IMG/VR virus record: IMGVR_UViG_3300010354_000193 | Span: 1-41,601 of that record | Length of the DNA stretch: 41,601 nt | Strand: one strand, 5' to 3' | From: a virus | Part shown: positions 38,393-41,601 of the stretch, piece by piece | Numbering within the stretch: the first letter of the stretch is position 1 | Layout: every line of letters starts with the position of its first letter | The notes under the pieces: model-generated | The model's database searches: none | Told to the model about the DNA's origin: nothing | The model's input: only the letters and a program-made list of their open reading frames with translations | Made by a program: the position numbers and the translations under genes

Positions 38393-38731
38393 ATGGTCAC
38401 TTATTTTCAGGACACCCTCTTTTTCAATGCAGGTGAGTTAACAGCACCTGGCACAACGACTCCCGTTGAGGTGTTCTTAAATAATTTATTCTCTACTAGT
38501 GACTATGCTTTAGTAGTAACTGTTACAAACATTAATACTAATGTTGTTGTGCGGTTAGATGGCAGCATTGATGGCACTAACTATGGCCCACTAATTTCTA
38601 ATACAATTACTGCAAACGGTACTTACGTCTATAACATTACTGGTTGCCCGATGAAGTATATCCGTGGCAACTTCTTATCTGAATCTGGTGGTACTAACGC
38701 TGTTGTGAACATCAGCTTCTCGGCTCGCTGA
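38393..38731 (+). CDS. beta-rich virion-type protein
   Basis: 112 residues. YFQDTLFFNAGELTAPGTTTPVEVFLNNLF, then VVTVTNINTNVVVRLDGSID and MKYIRGNFLSESGGTNAVVNISF: a jelly-roll-like beta protein, as in phage decoration or baseplate proteins. Two bases separate it from the next gene. No family recognised. It reopens the plus-strand virion arm. Confidence 0.7.
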   Translation: MVTYFQDTLFFNAGELTAPGTTTPVEVFLNNLFSTSDYALVVTVTNINTNVVVRLDGSIDGTNYGPLISNTITANGTYVYNITGCPMKYIRGNFLSESGGTNAVVNISFSAR

Positions 38732-38733
38732 TC

Positions 38734-40038
38734 ATGGCAACTGTAATTGAAAGTGATCTAAATCGTTACGAAGTTGTTAAGGTACTCAATCCTGATGATC
38801 AGGTATTGAATGTTTCAGTAACAACTCCATTACTGGGTAATCCACCTTTATCTGTTGATGCATTTGGTCGTCAACGTGTTTCAAATCCTTTAACGCTATT
38901 TGATTCTAGTCACCGTTATAGTGATAACGGATTGTGGGCAACATCAACAGCATCTGGTGGTTCTGCAACGTTCAATGCTAACCAAGGCTTGGTTGATCTT
39001 GCAGTTAACACAACTTCTGGATCAAAGGTTTATCGTGAAACATATAAAGTATTTGCTTATCAACCTGGCAAATCTTTACTTGTCTTTAATACTTTTGTTT
39101 TTAATGCTGCCAAGACAGGATTACGTCAACGTGTAGGTTACTTCGGTACAAACAATGGAATCTACCTGGAGCAAGACGGATCTTCAATTTATTTTGTTAA
39201 ACGTTCTTTAGTTACTGGTTCAGTTGTTAATACACGTGTAGCTAAAGCTGATTGGAATGTAGATCCATTGGATGGAACCGGCCCTTCTAAGTTAACTTTA
39301 GATCTAACAAAAGCACAGATTCTTTTTAGTGATATTGAATGGTTAGGTGTTGGTACAGTTCGTGTTGGTTTTGTAATTGATGGTAAGTTTATTCACTGTC
39401 ATTCTTTCCATCATGCCAACCTACTTGATAGTACTTACATAACAACAGCATGTTTACCACTCCGTTATGAGATTGAAAACACAGCAGGAACTGCAAGTAG
39501 TAGCACGTTAAAACAAATTTGTTCTACTGTCATTTCAGAAGGTGGATATGAGCTACGCGGTGCACAACAAGCTGTTCATACTCCTACTGCTACTCCATAT
39601 GATTTAACAAATGCTTCTACAGATTATCCTGTTATTTCTATCCGTCTCAAATCCTCACCTGATCGTTTAGATTCAATTGTTATTTTGAGCGCTTTATCGG
39701 TAATGGGCGTTACTAACAATGCCAATTATCGTTGGGAAGTTTCTATAGGTGGAACAACAACAGGAGGAACATGGGTTAGCGGAGGAGCTTCTTCTGCTGT
39801 TGAATATAACTTAACTGGCACTAGCTTTGCAGGTGGAAACATTTTAGCTTCTGGTTTTACAAACGGAAGTAACCAAGGTTCTTTCCCAGTTGAAATTTTA
39901 AAAGAAGCTTTGTTTAGATTCCAATTACAAAGAAATTCTTTTACTTCTACTCCATTAGAAATAACTTTATCAGTAGAAACAAACCTTGCTGGAGCAGATG
40001 TATTAGCTTCTCTTGACTGGGAAGAGATTAGCAGGTAA
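38734..40038 (+). CDS. virion structural protein (434 aa), unknown
   Basis: Opening MATVIESDLNRYEVVKVLNP then VDAFGRQRVSNPLTLFDSSHRYSDN; later YEIENTAGTASSSTLKQICS, RWEVSIGGTTTGGTWVSGG and ETNLAGADVLASLDWEEI. Beta-rich, Ser/Thr-heavy, with Cys only sparsely. I recall a family with this FGR.RVS.P.T.FDS...Y start in phage genomes, described as structural. The C-terminal ISR stop leads into a very basic micro-gene. Confidence 0.7.
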   Translation: MATVIESDLNRYEVVKVLNPDDQVLNVSVTTPLLGNPPLSVDAFGRQRVSNPLTLFDSSHRYSDNGLWATSTASGGSATFNANQGLVDLAVNTTSGSKVYRETYKVFAYQPGKSLLVFNTFVFNAAKTGLRQRVGYFGTNNGIYLEQDGSSIYFVKRSLVTGSVVNTRVAKADWNVDPLDGTGPSKLTLDLTKAQILFSDIEWLGVGTVRVGFVIDGKFIHCHSFHHANLLDSTYITTACLPLRYEIENTAGTASSSTLKQICSTVISEGGYELRGAQQAVHTPTATPYDLTNASTDYPVISIRLKSSPDRLDSIVILSALSVMGVTNNANYRWEVSIGGTTTGGTWVSGGASSAVEYNLTGTSFAGGNILASGFTNGSNQGSFPVEILKEALFRFQLQRNSFTSTPLEITLSVETNLAGADVLASLDWEEISR

Positions 40039-40069
40039 TAGATTAAAGTAAACATAAGAGGTAACCATT

Positions 40070-40174
40070 ATGGCTAAAGCTAAGAAAAAGAAAGCAACTG
40101 CGAAGCAAAACGCTAAGCAGAACAATGGCAATGCTGTTGCACGCAAAGCCAAAAATGGTGGCAAGAAAAAGTAG
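40070..40174 (+). CDS. 34-residue Lys/Ala/Asn-rich protein
   Basis: MAKAKKKKATAKQNAKQNNG then AVARKAKNGGKKK. GAGGT lies upstream of the ATG. Half the residues are Lys or Ala/Asn; it resembles a histone tail. The stop overlaps the next gene by 20 bases. Translation is likely but function unknown. Confidence 0.6.
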   Translation: MAKAKKKKATAKQNAKQNNGNAVARKAKNGGKKK

Positions 40175-40415
40175 AACTGTTTCAACCACAGTTATTGTTA
40201 GGATCTTTATTCTTTTCTGGTCAGCTGCCTTGTTAACACTGGGTTATGCAGGCAAGTTAAGCAAGATGGATCCTACATTTGTTGCTGCAGTCTTTACTTC
40301 TACCCTGGCGTCATTCGGTATTGATGCACAGGCTAAACAGAATGCTTTAGCCAAACCCACGGCCCGCACGTACAAACCGATAAATCGTAAGAGCAATACT
40401 ACCAAAGCCAGCTAG
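40155..40415 (+). CDS. single-span membrane protein, possible holin-like
   Basis: 86 residues from ATG 40155 (or GTG 40158; an upstream ATG at 40125 lies inside the basic micro-gene). TVIVRIFILFWSAALLTLGYAG is a clear hydrophobic span after a basic start. The rest (MDPTFVAAVFTSTLASFGID) is moderately hydrophobic, perhaps a second span, and ends basic. A single- or two-span small phage membrane protein could be a holin. It overlaps the minus gene by 69 bases. Confidence 0.6.
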   Translation: MVARKSRTVSTTVIVRIFILFWSAALLTLGYAGKLSKMDPTFVAAVFTSTLASFGIDAQAKQNALAKPTARTYKPINRKSNTTKAS

Positions 40416-41132
40416 CAAAGGACCAATCCTTTTAACATAGTTGTTTAACTTTTCTTCTAAAGGTAAGCGATCAAAAGTATAAGTATTCTTCAGGGACCGG
40501 ACATACTCCCAGAGAGGAAGTTGTACATCAGGAGGTACAACAGGGTCAAGCCAGGCACTAACTTTCTCTTCTTTATCTTCTACAAGGAAAGTATCATTGT
40601 AGATTCTTATACGTTGTATATTATATTCTCCAGTGTAATCAACTTCTTTATCGCCAATCTGATCTGCAACCCAGAAGGTTACATCAACTTGTACCCGTTG
40701 CTTTGGCGCCTGGAGGAAAGTCATATCTAATTCAACATCACCGTTGTGAATTGAATAGGGTTTAGTGACACCATTAATACAGATCTCAATCTTACCTGGA
40801 TATAAGCTGCTCTTTGTAGGGAACTCTTTACAAGTTAAAGGCTTTGCCATTAACCATGTAGTCCTAGTCAATACAAAGTAAGGACCAAAGATTAAGCTGG
40901 TTACAAGTGCACCAACAATTAAGATTTTATTCTTATTTCTACGGATGAGATTTTCTATCTCATCTTTAATGTCTTGTGCCTTACCAGAATGGAAGACAAC
41001 AAGATTCCTAAGGGCATAAAGCCTGCGGCGAAAGCCTAGTTCATATTGGTTTTCTTCTGCAGCAAGAATGATTTTATCAATCTTCTGCAGTATTACAACG
41101 TGATCCGTGTCAATACTTTGCTGGTTTGGCAC
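40347..41132 (-). CDS. two-span membrane protein with soluble middle, unknown
   Basis: 261 residues from a GTG. A helical start (VVILQKIDKIILAAEENQYELG), a span at about 72-90 (ILIVGALVTSLIFGPYFVL), a central beta-rich soluble part (KIEICINGVTKPYSIHNGDV; VQVDVTFWVADQI) and a C-terminal span (IGPLLAGFGSIALTIYRFV) before a basic tail. A host-facing membrane effector is possible. No family recognised. It follows the polymerase by 29 bases and overlaps the plus membrane gene by 69. Confidence 0.65.
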   Translation of the reverse strand: MPNQQSIDTDHVVILQKIDKIILAAEENQYELGFRRRLYALRNLVVFHSGKAQDIKDEIENLIRRNKNKILIVGALVTSLIFGPYFVLTRTTWLMAKPLTCKEFPTKSSLYPGKIEICINGVTKPYSIHNGDVELDMTFLQAPKQRVQVDVTFWVADQIGDKEVDYTGEYNIQRIRIYNDTFLVEDKEEKVSAWLDPVVPPDVQLPLWEYVRSLKNTYTFDRLPLEEKLNNYVKRIGPLLAGFGSIALTIYRFVRAGRGFG

Positions 41133-41161
41133 GGCTAAATTATTGAAGCTGTTATTCTATT

Positions 41162-41601
41162 TTAATGAGTTTCTTGCCAATTCTTACCAGTTCGGGCTTC
41201 ACCTGTTAATGGACATTTAAGTTGGAAGTATTCACCTGATTTACGGAAAGAATCTATTGCTAGTTTGATATAGAGATCAACATATTCAGGTTTAACTAAG
41301 GACTGATATTCGTCGTGAACATGCGCTACAAATCCCCAGTCCTTAGCAAAAACTAATCCTTCATTAGTAAGATCATCATACAGAATTGTTGTTGCTTTCT
41401 TTACTGCGATAGCTCCTGTGGATTGCAGAAGCTGGTTGAGGGCAGAATGTTTAGAGCGAATCTGTAACCGGCGCCCATCAATACCAGTGAGATAGCCACG
41501 TTGCGTAATGCGATCTTCGATGAGATCTTTAAGCTTCTTGATAGCAGGTAGATTGCTATAGAACGTATCAATAGTTTTCTTACCCTGCTTGTACTGGGTA
41601 T
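41162..41601 (-). CDS. T7-type family A DNA polymerase, C-terminal part (partial)
   Basis: The gene enters from the right edge; 145 residues of the C-terminal palm are visible. GIDGRRLQIRSKHSALNQLLQSTGAIAVKK is polymerase motif region B/C of T7 DNA polymerase and HVHDE is the metal-binding palm motif C. It ends GEARTGKNWQETH. Most of the protein, including any exonuclease domain, lies outside. T7-type polymerases use host thioredoxin as a clamp. Its minus strand links it to the replication clusters. Confidence 0.92.
   Translation of the reverse strand, partial: TQYKQGKKTIDTFYSNLPAIKKLKDLIEDRITQRGYLTGIDGRRLQIRSKHSALNQLLQSTGAIAVKKATTILYDDLTNEGLVFAKDWGFVAHVHDEYQSLVKPEYVDLYIKLAIDSFRKSGEYFQLKCPLTGEARTGKNWQETH

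Noticed and set aside
1-41601. CRISPR arrays, insertion sequences, integrase or attachment sites
   Set aside because: I saw no direct-repeat/spacer pattern, transposase motif, integrase motif or flanking duplication; the tandem repeats are all coding.

Overview
The window is a stretch of a tailed-phage genome whose host is most probably a cyanobacterium (a cyanophage). Phage evidence: several cell-wall hydrolases, tail-fibre and adhesin genes, a T7-type family A DNA polymerase, a D5/P4-type primase-helicase, single-strand-binding protein, Gp157-like protein, dCMP deaminase, many very small genes and almost gap-free packing. Cyanobacterial-host evidence is an NblA-like phycobilisome-degradation protein (14750-14971) and several small families that I recall from cyanophages (DUF3310, an AbrB-like peptide, a small membrane protein ending in GVIRHW, a DUF5872 pair). 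No integrase or repressor is visible. Lineage cannot be fixed from sequence reading alone. A T7-like polymerase combined with a primase-helicase, Gp157 and this tail module does not match the standard T7-like or T4-like cyanophage layout.

Layout. 1-16148 (+) is the late, virion and lysis arm: wall hydrolases (GH104, M23), small basic proteins, two virion proteins sharing a repeated beta module, tail-fibre genes, a GH24-C39 fusion lysin, then small accessory genes including an HNH nuclease, a Dps-like ferritin and the NblA-like protein. One tRNA lies antiparallel inside this arm (13040-13112). 16136-32682 is mostly minus strand: a DUF3310 protein, Dam-like methyltransferase, Phd/YefM-like antitoxin, two HNH-type nucleases, primase-helicase, PD-(D/E)XK nuclease, winged-helix regulator, a 929-residue disordered repeat protein and small metal-binding or AbrB-like proteins. 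Short plus-strand islands (16387-16677, 18472-19046, 21929-23222, 32795-33559) interrupt it. 33575-38324 (minus) is a second replication cluster: Gp157-like, SWIM-like zinc protein, SSB and dCMP deaminase, with a single plus gene at 35547-35792 facing it. 38393-40415 (+) returns to virion-type genes. 40347-41601 (minus) holds a membrane protein and the C-terminal end of DNA polymerase.

How the parts fit. The minus arm supplies replication (polymerase, primase-helicase, SSB, nuclease, Gp157) and nucleotide or host takeover functions (deaminase, methyltransferase, NblA-like, AbrB-like). The plus arm builds the particle and breaks the wall. A recurring theme is small, very basic, Lys/Gly/Gln-rich proteins (1881, 2532, 13766, 30941, 32795, 35292, 40070, plus the repeat protein at 28071) that could act on DNA or inside the virion.

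New or unusual points: a tRNA-Leu(UAA)-like gene with a five-base variable arm; a Dps-like protein with all ferroxidase ligand positions occupied; two different wall hydrolases ending in the same C-terminal module; a DUF5872 protein split across two genes; a 929-residue repeat protein with a 15-bp minisatellite and recurring FLxxFVE helices; matched divergent promoters at 35.45-35.53 kb; a hairpin-rich non-coding block at 21.36-21.69 kb; and several unlisted micro-genes.
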